Origin: Microbulbifer variabilis
GTDB lineage: Bacteria; Pseudomonadota; Gammaproteobacteria; Pseudomonadales; Cellvibrionaceae
Direction of reading: 5' to 3'
NCBI RefSeq assembly: GCF_020524905.1
Contig: NZ_JAIVKI010000002.1
Location: 1 to 64,000 of the forward strand
Length of the DNA stretch: 64,000 bases
Positions 8,872 to 16,935 of this stretch are shown here, piece after piece (positions within the stretch are counted from its first letter, which is position 1; the number at the start of each line of letters is the position of its first letter). A program made the position numbers and the translations under genes. The notes under the pieces are model-generated. The model was given only the letters and a program-made list of their open reading frames with translations. It was not told the origin of the DNA and searched no databases.

Positions 8872-10779
8872 ATGGCTACACTCAATCAAGATAAAAGAAT
8901 GATTACGGTCGATAGCCCGGTTGGCACAGATGCGCTAATTGCTACGACCCTGCAAGGCGAAGAGCATGTATCTAAGCTTTTCCGCTATGAAGTGCAATTG
9001 CTTTCTGATGACCATGCTATCGAGCAAAAGGATATTGTCGGCAAACCGATGACTGTATCCATTCATCACTCTGAAACACCGCGTCATATCAATGGATATG
9101 TTACTCAGTTTTCTCTGCATGATGTCAATGCTGAGGGCGTACGCAGCTATAGCGCTATTTTGCAACCTGGCCTGTGGTTTACCAGCTTGGCGGGAAGTAA
9201 CAGAGTATTTGAAAACAAATCAGCCAAGCAAATCTTGGAAGAAGTTCTCGGAGAGTACAGCCGCGTTATAAAGCTCACTTTAAAGCTAAACGCAGAGTAT
9301 ATAACTCGTGAATATTGCGTGCAGTTTGATGAGAGTGATTTTGAATTTGTTAATCGCCTTATGGCTGAAGAAGGCATCTCTTACTATTTTAAGCACTCTT
9401 CGGGACAACATGAGCTTGTGCTATGTGATGATCCACAGGACTTCTATGACTGTGAAAGTGAAAACATCGAGTATGATGGTGGAGGCAGCCATCCCACCAA
9501 AAATACAGTAAGTAGCTGGAGAAGAAACTTCAATTATCATGGTGGTGGGTTTGAACTAAAAGATTATAGCGAGTACACCGCAACCAAGGATAACAAACAG
9601 CAGGTAAAAACTACCAGCCAGCTGAATGATGTTGCAACCTATATGCGCGGCCTCTATGGCTTAAACCATTTCCAGGCCGATGGTGAGCATAAGCATAAAT
9701 TTACTGACAGTTATCACAAGGCCCTTGCAGAGCGAGCGATGGAAGCACAGGAAGCGCTCTTCGATGTGAGCCATGGCCGTAGTGACTGCCCATCCTTTAC
9801 CGCGGGCGGGCGCTTTAACTTCGATCACTCGCTATCCTCCGAAAAAGGAAAATATCTTATTACCTCCGTGCATATCTCTGCCGCGGATGGGAATGGTATA
9901 CAAACCCACTTCCACAATACCTTTAGCTGTATACCTTCTAGTGTAATGCCCCGCCCTCAGCCCAATGTATGCGCAAAGAAGATCCATTCACCACAAGTTG
10001 CACGTGTTTTAGAAGTAAAAGCCACTGCTTCAGATAGTTCTCAGGATCCCTATACACAGCTCAAAGTTAAGTTTCCCTGGAACTCCCAACAGAACAGCTG
10101 CTGGGTAAGAGTTATGCAGTCTTTTGCCGGAAAAAATTGGGGGGCCAATTTTGTCCCCAGAGTTAACCAAGAGGTGGTTGTCACTTATATCAATGGTGAC
10201 CCAGATCGACCATTGATTACCGGAGCCGTTTATAACGGAGATAACCCTGGGCCCAACTACACAGCTACACAAAGTGGCTGGAAAACCGAGTATGAAGGCA
10301 GCACCTTCAATGAGCTCAGATTTGATGACAAGAGTGGCAACGAAGAAATTTATATGGAAGCCGGGAAGGATCATAACTTTGTGATCCACAATGACCAAAC
10401 CGGTAAAATAGAAAACCAGCAGACATTAGAAATCAAACAAGACCGGAGTATTACCGTTACTGACGGCAGTGAGATTGTCACCATTGCCAAGGGTGACCAA
10501 AAGCTGAATGTCAATAAGGGCAATCAAGTGGTCACTATCGGCTCAGGTAATCATACCCTTAAGGTCAGTAAAGGCACCCAGACAACCGATGCCATGGGGG
10601 CAATTAAGATAACCTCTAAAGCTTCTATCGAGTTGAAGGTTGGTGGCAGTAGCATCAAGCTAACACCAGCAGGTATCACCATCAAGGGAACAATGCTTTC
10701 CTGTAAAGGGGACGCAACTGCGGAAGTTAAAGGCGGTGGTATGCTCACCTTGAAAGGTGGCGTTACCATGATCAATTGA
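8872..10779 (+). CDS. vgrG: VgrG, T6SS spike protein (TssI)
   Basis: The protein has 635 residues from the ATG at 8872, chosen because GGGG lies six bases upstream; an in-frame TTG at 8860 is less likely. The N-terminal gp27-like part runs to about residue 360 (ETPRHINGYV, YCVQFDESDFEFVNRLMAEEGISYYF). The gp5-like OB region follows (KVKFPWN, CWVRVMQSFAGKNWGANFVPR, GDPDRPLITGAVYN). The C-terminus is a repetitive beta-prism of short Thr/Ile/Gly repeats. No extra catalytic domain follows, so it is a structural VgrG that needs separate cargo. Three VgrG subunits cap the Hcp tube and carry the PAAR tip. The next gene begins 16 bp downstream. Confidence 0.97.
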   Translation: MATLNQDKRMITVDSPVGTDALIATTLQGEEHVSKLFRYEVQLLSDDHAIEQKDIVGKPMTVSIHHSETPRHINGYVTQFSLHDVNAEGVRSYSAILQPGLWFTSLAGSNRVFENKSAKQILEEVLGEYSRVIKLTLKLNAEYITREYCVQFDESDFEFVNRLMAEEGISYYFKHSSGQHELVLCDDPQDFYDCESENIEYDGGGSHPTKNTVSSWRRNFNYHGGGFELKDYSEYTATKDNKQQVKTTSQLNDVATYMRGLYGLNHFQADGEHKHKFTDSYHKALAERAMEAQEALFDVSHGRSDCPSFTAGGRFNFDHSLSSEKGKYLITSVHISAADGNGIQTHFHNTFSCIPSSVMPRPQPNVCAKKIHSPQVARVLEVKATASDSSQDPYTQLKVKFPWNSQQNSCWVRVMQSFAGKNWGANFVPRVNQEVVVTYINGDPDRPLITGAVYNGDNPGPNYTATQSGWKTEYEGSTFNELRFDDKSGNEEIYMEAGKDHNFVIHNDQTGKIENQQTLEIKQDRSITVTDGSEIVTIAKGDQKLNVNKGNQVVTIGSGNHTLKVSKGTQTTDAMGAIKITSKASIELKVGGSSIKLTPAGITIKGTMLSCKGDATAEVKGGGMLTLKGGVTMIN

Positions 10780-10795
10780 TGGGGTTTAACAATAG

Positions 10796-11374
10796 ATGAC
10801 CGATCTGATCAAAGTCCAAGCGCTAACTGCAGCTGATCTTCTAAAGAATTTTGAGGTCAGCGAGGAAGCAGAAGAACACCTGGTGCCTGATACAGCGCCT
10901 GAGGTGAGTATTAATCAGCTTGTGGAAGCTGGCCTCTACCCGGATGCCATAAAATTACTGGCCCATGGTCTGCCTAAGCGTGAAGCAGTATGGTGGGCCT
11001 GCCTCGCAGCACGTGATATACAAAGTCCTGAAACTGACGAAGACAATGTCAGTGCACTGATCGCAGCAGAGACCTGGGCTAAAAAACCCAGCGAAGAGTC
11101 ACGCTTAAAGTGTAAAGCTCTGGGCGATAAAACCAAACACAAGACTCCAGCAAGCTGGGCGGCTACCGCAGCCAGTTGGTGTCATGGCAGTTTAGCTGCC
11201 GAGGGCGAGCCGGTCGTAGAACCACCCGAGCATCTTTATGCACACGCAGTAGCCGGCAGTATCACATTAGCTGCTGTCTTATCTGACCCGGTAGACCCAG
11301 CGAAACGCTTTGACCGCTATATGAAGCAGGGGCTTGATTTGGCCCGCGGCGGCAATGGAAAAGTAAAGGAATAA
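10796..11374 (+). CDS. DUF6931-type protein between vgrG and PAAR gene
   Basis: The 192-residue protein is soluble, with no signal peptide or membrane segment. A conserved core at about residues 42-75 (NQLVEAGLYPDAIKLLAHGLPKREAVWWACLAAR), followed by alpha-helical sequence, resembles the family annotated as DUF6931, as I recall it. Its place between vgrG and PAAR, with 16-bp and 3-bp gaps, is that of a T6SS loading adaptor or tip chaperone, but I know of no proven function. It could also be a cargo-related protein. The product call is by recognition of the core motif and context. Confidence 0.65.
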   Translation: MTDLIKVQALTAADLLKNFEVSEEAEEHLVPDTAPEVSINQLVEAGLYPDAIKLLAHGLPKREAVWWACLAARDIQSPETDEDNVSALIAAETWAKKPSEESRLKCKALGDKTKHKTPASWAATAASWCHGSLAAEGEPVVEPPEHLYAHAVAGSITLAAVLSDPVDPAKRFDRYMKQGLDLARGGNGKVKE

Positions 11375-11377
11375 ATC

Positions 11378-11671
11378 ATGGGCAAGCCAGCTTCTCGTAT
11401 CACCGATATGCATGTCTGTCCAATGGTGACTGGCACAGTACCTCATGTCGGAGGCCCGATTCTCAGCCCTGGTGCTCCGACAGTAATTATCGGTGGTATG
11501 CCATCCGCCACTGTCGGTAGCACTTGCACTTGTGTAGGACCTCCCGATACAGTCGCTATGGGTAGTACAACGGTCATGCTGCAAAAAAAGCCTGCTGCCC
11601 GAATGGGAGATACAACTGGCCATGGGGGCAAGATTGTTATTGGATGCCCCACAGTATTGATTGGTGGTTAA
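11378..11671 (+). CDS. PAAR-domain T6SS tip protein
   Basis: The 97-residue protein is a single PAAR domain. It shows DMHVCP near residue 11, HVGGPILSPGAPTVIIGG, then CTCVGPPDTVAMGS and a terminal GHGGKIVIGCPTVLIGG. The His and Cys residues are the expected zinc ligands. PAAR proteins form a sharp cone on the VgrG trimer and can recruit effectors. The start codon lies 3 bp after the preceding gene, indicating cotranscription. There is no C-terminal toxin extension. Confidence 0.95.
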   Translation: MGKPASRITDMHVCPMVTGTVPHVGGPILSPGAPTVIIGGMPSATVGSTCTCVGPPDTVAMGSTTVMLQKKPAARMGDTTGHGGKIVIGCPTVLIGG

Positions 11672-12069
11672 CCGTTACAGTGGTCTCTATTTAGCTTAAT
11701 TGTGAGCAGGAGAAAGACCTTTTAGGGCAGTAGATTTATCCATTAACTCTGACCTCAAACAATAATTATTTATCAATATAAATATAAAAAATACTTAACA
11801 AAAATAACGAAAATTCAAAATTTTAACATACCCAAATTTTGAATGAGGCCTTTTGCGCCCAACCCATCCAAAAATTAAAACCCATAAATATATCAGTTGA
11901 TTTTTTCAGATCCCCAATACTTTTACTTCTTAAAGGACTGTATCATTAATTGTAAATAAATACATTCATGCCCAAAAATAGAAATTTAAAAACAGCCAAT
12001 AAATTTTCTTCTTGATGTAAATAAGAGTCATGGCCATATAAAAGACAACAACCATAAAAGGAGGACTTT
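11672..12069. other. A+T-rich spacer before the metallopeptidase gene
   Basis: This stretch is about 400 bp and markedly A+T-rich, with no open frame longer than a dozen codons that looks real. It ends in an ideal ribosome site (AGGAGG, 12060-12065, six bases before the ATG). A possible promoter is TTGATG at 12013 with TATAAA at 12038 (19-bp spacing). The composition differs sharply from the vgrG-PAAR genes and suggests a separately acquired unit. Confidence 0.55.
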
Positions 12070-12951
12070 ATGGGACTATGTATTGATTCAACTAATCTAG
12101 CATTTATCAATCAAGTTAGAAACGCTTTAACTACACTTCTTGGGCAGGCAAACGCTCTAACATATTCCTCAGAAAAATATCATACCGGTGCTCGTACGAT
12201 TATCCGAATTACACGGGGTGTCGGCATGACCAATGCACTCTTACAGCTACCCCAAAGTGCAACTCTTGTTTCTCGGATCATTGCCAGCCCACATGACACA
12301 AGAATAACTGAAAGTACAGGCTTAGCTGCAGTTCCAGATAAGTGGTTAAAAGATAGGGTATGGAGTAATTTTAAGTATTACGTCCCACTTGTTAAACACG
12401 ATCAAGGTTTCATGGGAAAAGTAATGAGCACAGGAGCTAGCGCCTGTGTCCACTGGAATAACGCTGTTCAGACTACCACAAATCTAAATCAAAATGGCAC
12501 AGTGACTGATGGCGGTGCTTGCCCTAATTTTATCACGTTGGCGCACGAACTCGGTCATGCCGATCGAATTAATCGTGGAGCATATTTAAGTGGTGGAACT
12601 GAAATTACTTGCTTAGTAGATGAACGTCAAAATATGTTACATAATGTTCAAGTAACTCAACCAACACGTTTCTTTAGGGCTCGTGTAAATGCTGGCGGGG
12701 CAAACATTATAATTCCAGACCTAAATAGAACCATCAACAATCCAAACAATGTTATTACTACGAGAACCCAAGGCTGGATTTGGGTAACGACTGAAAGAAT
12801 TCTACTTGAAGAGCTAGCTAACGTAGGAGGCCTAAGCGATGACAACAATGTCCTCCCTAATGACCCCCTAACAATTTCAGAAAATACTATCCGTGTTGAA
12901 CATGGTATAGCTAGACGTAGAAAGTATGGCAGAATCGGGCAAATTAATTAA
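12070..12951 (+). CDS. HExxH zinc metallopeptidase, M91/NleD-like; candidate T6SS effector
   Basis: The protein has 293 residues and no signal peptide or membrane segment. The catalytic motif is AHELGHADR with H159, E160 and H163. Further on, LLEELANVGG (E247/E248) is placed like the downstream acidic zinc ligand of M91-type peptidases such as NleD. The motif layout (short HExxH helix, 80-residue insert, Glu near a Gly-Leu turn) supports a peptidase; the exact family is less certain. The gene stands alone behind vgrG-PAAR, has a perfect AGGAGG ribosome site and is more A+T-rich than its neighbours. No small immunity-type gene follows; a terminator hairpin starts about 110 bp after the stop. 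Inference: secreted cargo of this T6SS, possibly acting on a host or prey that does not require self-protection. Confidence 0.7.
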   Translation: MGLCIDSTNLAFINQVRNALTTLLGQANALTYSSEKYHTGARTIIRITRGVGMTNALLQLPQSATLVSRIIASPHDTRITESTGLAAVPDKWLKDRVWSNFKYYVPLVKHDQGFMGKVMSTGASACVHWNNAVQTTTNLNQNGTVTDGGACPNFITLAHELGHADRINRGAYLSGGTEITCLVDERQNMLHNVQVTQPTRFFRARVNAGGANIIIPDLNRTINNPNNVITTRTQGWIWVTTERILLEELANVGGLSDDNNVLPNDPLTISENTIRVEHGIARRRKYGRIGQIN

Positions 12952-13061
12952 TTTATCGGTCAGTGAAACAAATAGTTTTAGGCGCCCCTCTAAGCATAGA
13001 GAAAAACATGCTAAAGGAACTTTACTTGGAGGTTTTTAATTAAGGCATTGGATATATCATG

Positions 13062-13097
13062 AATAGCCCAGGAGTCAATCACTGCTGGGCTATTTTT
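13062..13097 (+). terminator. Intrinsic terminator after the metallopeptidase gene
   Basis: A 10-bp perfect stem has AATAGCCCAG at 13062-13071 and CTGGGCTATT at 13085-13094, and runs into a T5 tract ending at 13097. It lies in the 150-bp space between the plus-strand effector gene and the convergent clpV gene, whose stop codon is 5 bp further on. It may also serve clpV weakly in the other direction. Confidence 0.85.
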
Positions 13098-13101
13098 CTA
13101 T

Positions 13102-15765
13102 CTATTCTAAAATATAGGCAAAATCACCCTCTTCAGTCGCAGATACTTTAATTGCTTTAACCTCTTCACCCTTCGCCATTTTATCCAAGCATTCACTAGC
13201 CAATTCTGGCAATAGAGTCTTATTTAAGATCACCTCAATATTGCGAGCCCCAGTATCGGCTTCGTGACAACGTGCCACAATATTGATGAGTACGTCTTCA
13301 TCATATGAGAAGGAAGCACCATAGTGCTCTCGTACACGCTTCTCAATCTTACGCATATTGATCTTACAGATTTCCACCAGATTCTCATCATCCAGGGGAT
13401 AGTAAGCAACCACATTGGCACGACCAAGGAATGCCGGCTTGAATTTCTGTAACAGATGGGGACGAATATTATCGAGAAGTACATCCGGCTCTGGTTTTTC
13501 TTCTACCTGGCTGAATATAGCTCTAATAGCATCCTCACCGGCATTGGAGGTCATAATGATAACGGTATTCTTGAAGTCGATATCACGCCCTTCACCATCT
13601 TTAATGGAGCCCTTATCAAATAGGTTATAGAAAATATCCTGAACACCGGGATGGGCTTTCTCCATTTCGTCCAACAGAATCACAGAATAAGGTTTACGCC
13701 TTGCAGCCTCTGTAAGAACTCCTCCCTCCCCGTAGCCAACATATCCGGGAGGCGATCCCAACAACATAGATACTTTGTGCTCTTCTTTAAATTCGGCCAT
13801 ATTGATCGTGGTGATATTTTGTTCGCCACCGAATAATTCATCGGCTAATGCCAAAGCCGTTTCAGTTTTACCTACACCACTGGTTCCGCAGAACATAAAT
13901 ACACCTACGGGCTTACGCGGGTCGGTTAGACCAGCACGCGAGGTGCGAATTGCTTGGGCAACAGCCTCAATTGCATGAGGTTGCCCAATCACGCGCTTAT
14001 TGAGTCGCTCTGCCAGTGTTTTAACCGCAATGATTTCATCGCTTACCATTTTTCCAACAGGTATGCCCGTCCAGTTGGCGACCACTGCAGCAATAGCCTG
14101 TTCGTCAACGGCCGGTTGCATTAATGGAGTGTCACCCTGTATGGACTCAAGTTCTACAGAGAGACTTTTTAACTGCTGTTGATAGTCAGCTAATAAAGCG
14201 GGATCAGGCTCCTGTTGATCGCCCTTTCCTTTCATGAATTCAGAGTCAATTTGATCGCGAATTTTTTGAATCTGCTCAATTAACTCATTTTCTTTAACAA
14301 GCTGTTGTTCCAAAGTAGCTAAACGCTGTTCTTCGGCTAGCTTGAACGCCCTCAATTCAGTTAGCTGCTCTTCATGCTCACCCATAGCTGCGTTTTCACG
14401 CTCCAGCTTGGCCAGTGTAGTATTCGTTCGATCAATATTGATTCGAGCATCTTCAATTGCTCCAGGGGTAGCCGATTGGCTAAGTGCTACACGTGCACAA
14501 GCTGTATCCAACAGACTCACAGACTTATCGGGTAACTGGCGACCAGGGATATAGCGATGAGATAGCTTTACTGAGGCAATAACTGCTTCGTCCAGAATTC
14601 GCACTTTGTGGTGCTCCTCAAGAGTAGCAGCAATACCGCGCATCATATCTATTGCATCTGTCTCAGAGGGCTCTTCGACCTTTACAACCTGGAAACGTCG
14701 GGTAAGGGCGGGATCACGTTCAAAGTACTTTTTATACTCAGCCCAGGTTGTTGCAGCCAGGGTCCTTAACTCACCCCGTGCTAACGCTGGCTTGAGCAAG
14801 TTAGCTGCATCGCCCTGGCCTTCTTTACCCCCAGCACCAATCATGGTGTGGGCCTCATCAATGAATAAAATGATAGGTGTTGGCGAGGATTTAACCTCTT
14901 CAATGACAGATTTGAGACGATTTTCGAACTCCCCTTTTACACTGGCACCCGCCTGGAGTAAGCCCAGGTCCAGAGTCCTCACGGCAACACCACGCAAGGG
15001 TTCAGGCACATCGCCACTGGCAATACGTAAAGCAAAGCCCTCAACCACTGCAGTCTTACCTACTCCCGCCTCGCCAGTAAGAATCGGGTTGTTTTGTCTG
15101 CGTCGGGTCAGAATATCAATACACTGCCGGATCTCTTCATCTCGCCCAAGAACAGGATCAATTTCCCCTTTCTTAGCTCTTTCAGTGAGGTTGACCGTGT
15201 ACTTATCAAGAGCTGGAGCCTTGCTAGCAGCAGCGGCTACTGCAGCGGCCCCATCATCCGTAGTACTTGCGGCTCCAATATGGCTAGACTCGGCACTTTG
15301 ACCGAACATAGCTCTAGCTGTTTCACGAATGGATTCCGGAGCTATATTTTTGAGCTCTGGGCAAGACTCCAGAATTTGGCGGCGTGACGTTTCTTCTAAT
15401 AACAAAGCTGCGAGAAAATGCCCAGAGCTGATAGCACGGTGACCATAGTCAATAGAAGCCAACATCCAGGAATTCTTAGCTGCTTCTACAATGGTCGGAG
15501 ATAACGCTGGTGGACGACTGCTACCTGAGCGGAATCCAGCAATAGCGGATGCAAGCTGTTTTGCAAAGTTTGCAGGATTACAATCATGCTTTTCAAGCAG
15601 ATGATAGAGATCGGTATCCGATTGGTCCAATAACTTCAGCAGCCAGTGCTCAAGCTCAACGTTATATTGATTTTGTGATAGACAGAGGCCGGCAGCGCCC
15701 TCAAGGGAATCACGCATATGCGGTGTCATGGTATCTACAAGCCGCTTCAAATCGATATTTATCAC
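13102..15765 (-). CDS. tssH: TssH/ClpV, AAA+ ATPase that recycles the T6SS sheath
   Basis: The 887-residue protein has an N-terminal Clp-N domain (about 1-160) and two AAA+ modules. The first has Walker A GEAGVGKT at 231-238 and Walker B ILFIDEAHT; the second has Walker A GTSGVGKT at about 625 and Walker B VILLDEMEKAH. A coiled-coil M domain lies between. The pore loop GYGEGG is visible. ClpV binds contracted TssB/TssC sheath and unfolds it so the system can be reloaded. The start is a GTG preceded by AGGA about ten bases away. It is the last gene of the minus-strand T6SS run and lies 39 bp after tssG. Confidence 0.96.
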   Translation of the reverse strand: MINIDLKRLVDTMTPHMRDSLEGAAGLCLSQNQYNVELEHWLLKLLDQSDTDLYHLLEKHDCNPANFAKQLASAIAGFRSGSSRPPALSPTIVEAAKNSWMLASIDYGHRAISSGHFLAALLLEETSRRQILESCPELKNIAPESIRETARAMFGQSAESSHIGAASTTDDGAAAVAAAASKAPALDKYTVNLTERAKKGEIDPVLGRDEEIRQCIDILTRRRQNNPILTGEAGVGKTAVVEGFALRIASGDVPEPLRGVAVRTLDLGLLQAGASVKGEFENRLKSVIEEVKSSPTPIILFIDEAHTMIGAGGKEGQGDAANLLKPALARGELRTLAATTWAEYKKYFERDPALTRRFQVVKVEEPSETDAIDMMRGIAATLEEHHKVRILDEAVIASVKLSHRYIPGRQLPDKSVSLLDTACARVALSQSATPGAIEDARINIDRTNTTLAKLERENAAMGEHEEQLTELRAFKLAEEQRLATLEQQLVKENELIEQIQKIRDQIDSEFMKGKGDQQEPDPALLADYQQQLKSLSVELESIQGDTPLMQPAVDEQAIAAVVANWTGIPVGKMVSDEIIAVKTLAERLNKRVIGQPHAIEAVAQAIRTSRAGLTDPRKPVGVFMFCGTSGVGKTETALALADELFGGEQNITTINMAEFKEEHKVSMLLGSPPGYVGYGEGGVLTEAARRKPYSVILLDEMEKAHPGVQDIFYNLFDKGSIKDGEGRDIDFKNTVIIMTSNAGEDAIRAIFSQVEEKPEPDVLLDNIRPHLLQKFKPAFLGRANVVAYYPLDDENLVEICKINMRKIEKRVREHYGASFSYDEDVLINIVARCHEADTGARNIEVILNKTLLPELASECLDKMAKGEEVKAIKVSATEEGDFAYILE

Positions 15766-15804
15766 AGTGTAAAGATCCTTTTAAAAATTATTGTTAACGA
15801 ATAA

Positions 15805-16935
15805 TTATGCTGCTGGTAACGCTTCATCTGGCGACATATTGTCAGCACTTAATGTAATTTGTATGAGCTCTGCAGGCTCCTGCTCACTGGCCATGTGGGT
15901 ATTCCACCCTAACAGAGGGTCGTGATCAGACTTGCGGTTTAATTGCACAGGAGAAACTTGCTGGGCAGGTAACGAGACTGACAACTCAAAATCCAGTTCA
16001 ATTCCTGCACTAAGTTTGATGAATGCTTTCAGGGACTCTAATTTCTGTGTTCCCGGAGCAATAGTCATGAATTGTTCATAAGCCATTGGCTCGATAACTA
16101 TCCGAAATTTGTTCTGAGCCTGAAAACAATGTGTCCCTAAAATTGTACTAGTTCCGAGGCAGTTATTAACCCCACTAGGAGCTTCCTCACAAGGCAAACG
16201 ACAGAGAATATCTTCCGGTAATTCATCCCATTGTCCCTGAAACTGCTCAATGGAAACAGTCAAGCCAAAGAAATGTTGAATCATACTGGTCAGTGCCGCT
16301 GCTGAGCAGCGCCCCTGTCCCAAGTGCCCCGCCATCCCCAGAAGTGCCTCATCGGGAATAGGCATTCGATAGCGCATCTCACTAGTGCCTAGCCCTGCTA
16401 GAGATGCAATTGCCTGGGTGAAAATGTCAGGGACTCTTTCATTGCGCAAGCGCTGGCGCTCATAATTTACAGGCAACTGGTATTTATGCCAGGCTTTATA
16501 AAGTAGAGAAGTATGACGATGATTGAACATGTCGAGAAAATCCCGCAAAGCAGTATTATTCTCTTTCAATTCTTTTTGAACTAACTCTGTCAGATAGTAG
16601 GGCATAACGCCCTGACTGCCGATTAGACCAGTAAAACCGACCTCCATATGCCACTGGCTAATTTCTTTATCTTGGATTTCGGTATTGTTACTTAATTTTT
16701 TTTCTAAGCGTAAAACATCGGATCCAATAAAGGACAATCCAGACTGGGCACTAAAACGAACCATTTCTTTAGCCGGAGGGGCCGCACTGGCTATAGGCTC
16801 TTCACAAAATTCGCCATCAGCCATAGATACAGCCCGCTCCAAGATGCGAACGGCCTGATAGAAATCGAAGTGATAGGGCTCTCGACGCAGCCGCTCTATT
16901 ACAGTAAAGCTTTTTCGCCGGCGCGAGGTGGCCAT
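15805..16935 (-). CDS. tssG: TssG, T6SS baseplate protein
   Basis: The 376-residue protein matches TssG. It has a basic start followed by EPYHFDFYQAVRILE, then the typical FSAQSGLSFIGSDV, TGLIGSQGVMPYYLTEL, FLDMFNHRHTSLLYKAWHKYQ and LAGLGTSEMRYRMP. TssG forms the wedge of the baseplate with TssF2, TssE and TssK. Its ATG lies 37 bp inside the end of tssF, so the two are translationally coupled. Confidence 0.95.
   Translation of the reverse strand: MATSRRRKSFTVIERLRREPYHFDFYQAVRILERAVSMADGEFCEEPIASAAPPAKEMVRFSAQSGLSFIGSDVLRLEKKLSNNTEIQDKEISQWHMEVGFTGLIGSQGVMPYYLTELVQKELKENNTALRDFLDMFNHRHTSLLYKAWHKYQLPVNYERQRLRNERVPDIFTQAIASLAGLGTSEMRYRMPIPDEALLGMAGHLGQGRCSAAALTSMIQHFFGLTVSIEQFQGQWDELPEDILCRLPCEEAPSGVNNCLGTSTILGTHCFQAQNKFRIVIEPMAYEQFMTIAPGTQKLESLKAFIKLSAGIELDFELSVSLPAQQVSPVQLNRKSDHDPLLGWNTHMASEQEPAELIQITLSADNMSPDEALPAA

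Noticed and set aside
12952-13061. Possible immunity gene after the metallopeptidase
   Set aside because: The longest ATG frame here is about 11 codons and a terminator follows; nothing supports a gene.
14606-15301. 231-codon open frame on the plus strand inside clpV
   Set aside because: It is antisense to the first AAA+ module of clpV and its product resembles no protein family; it is a by-product of codon bias.
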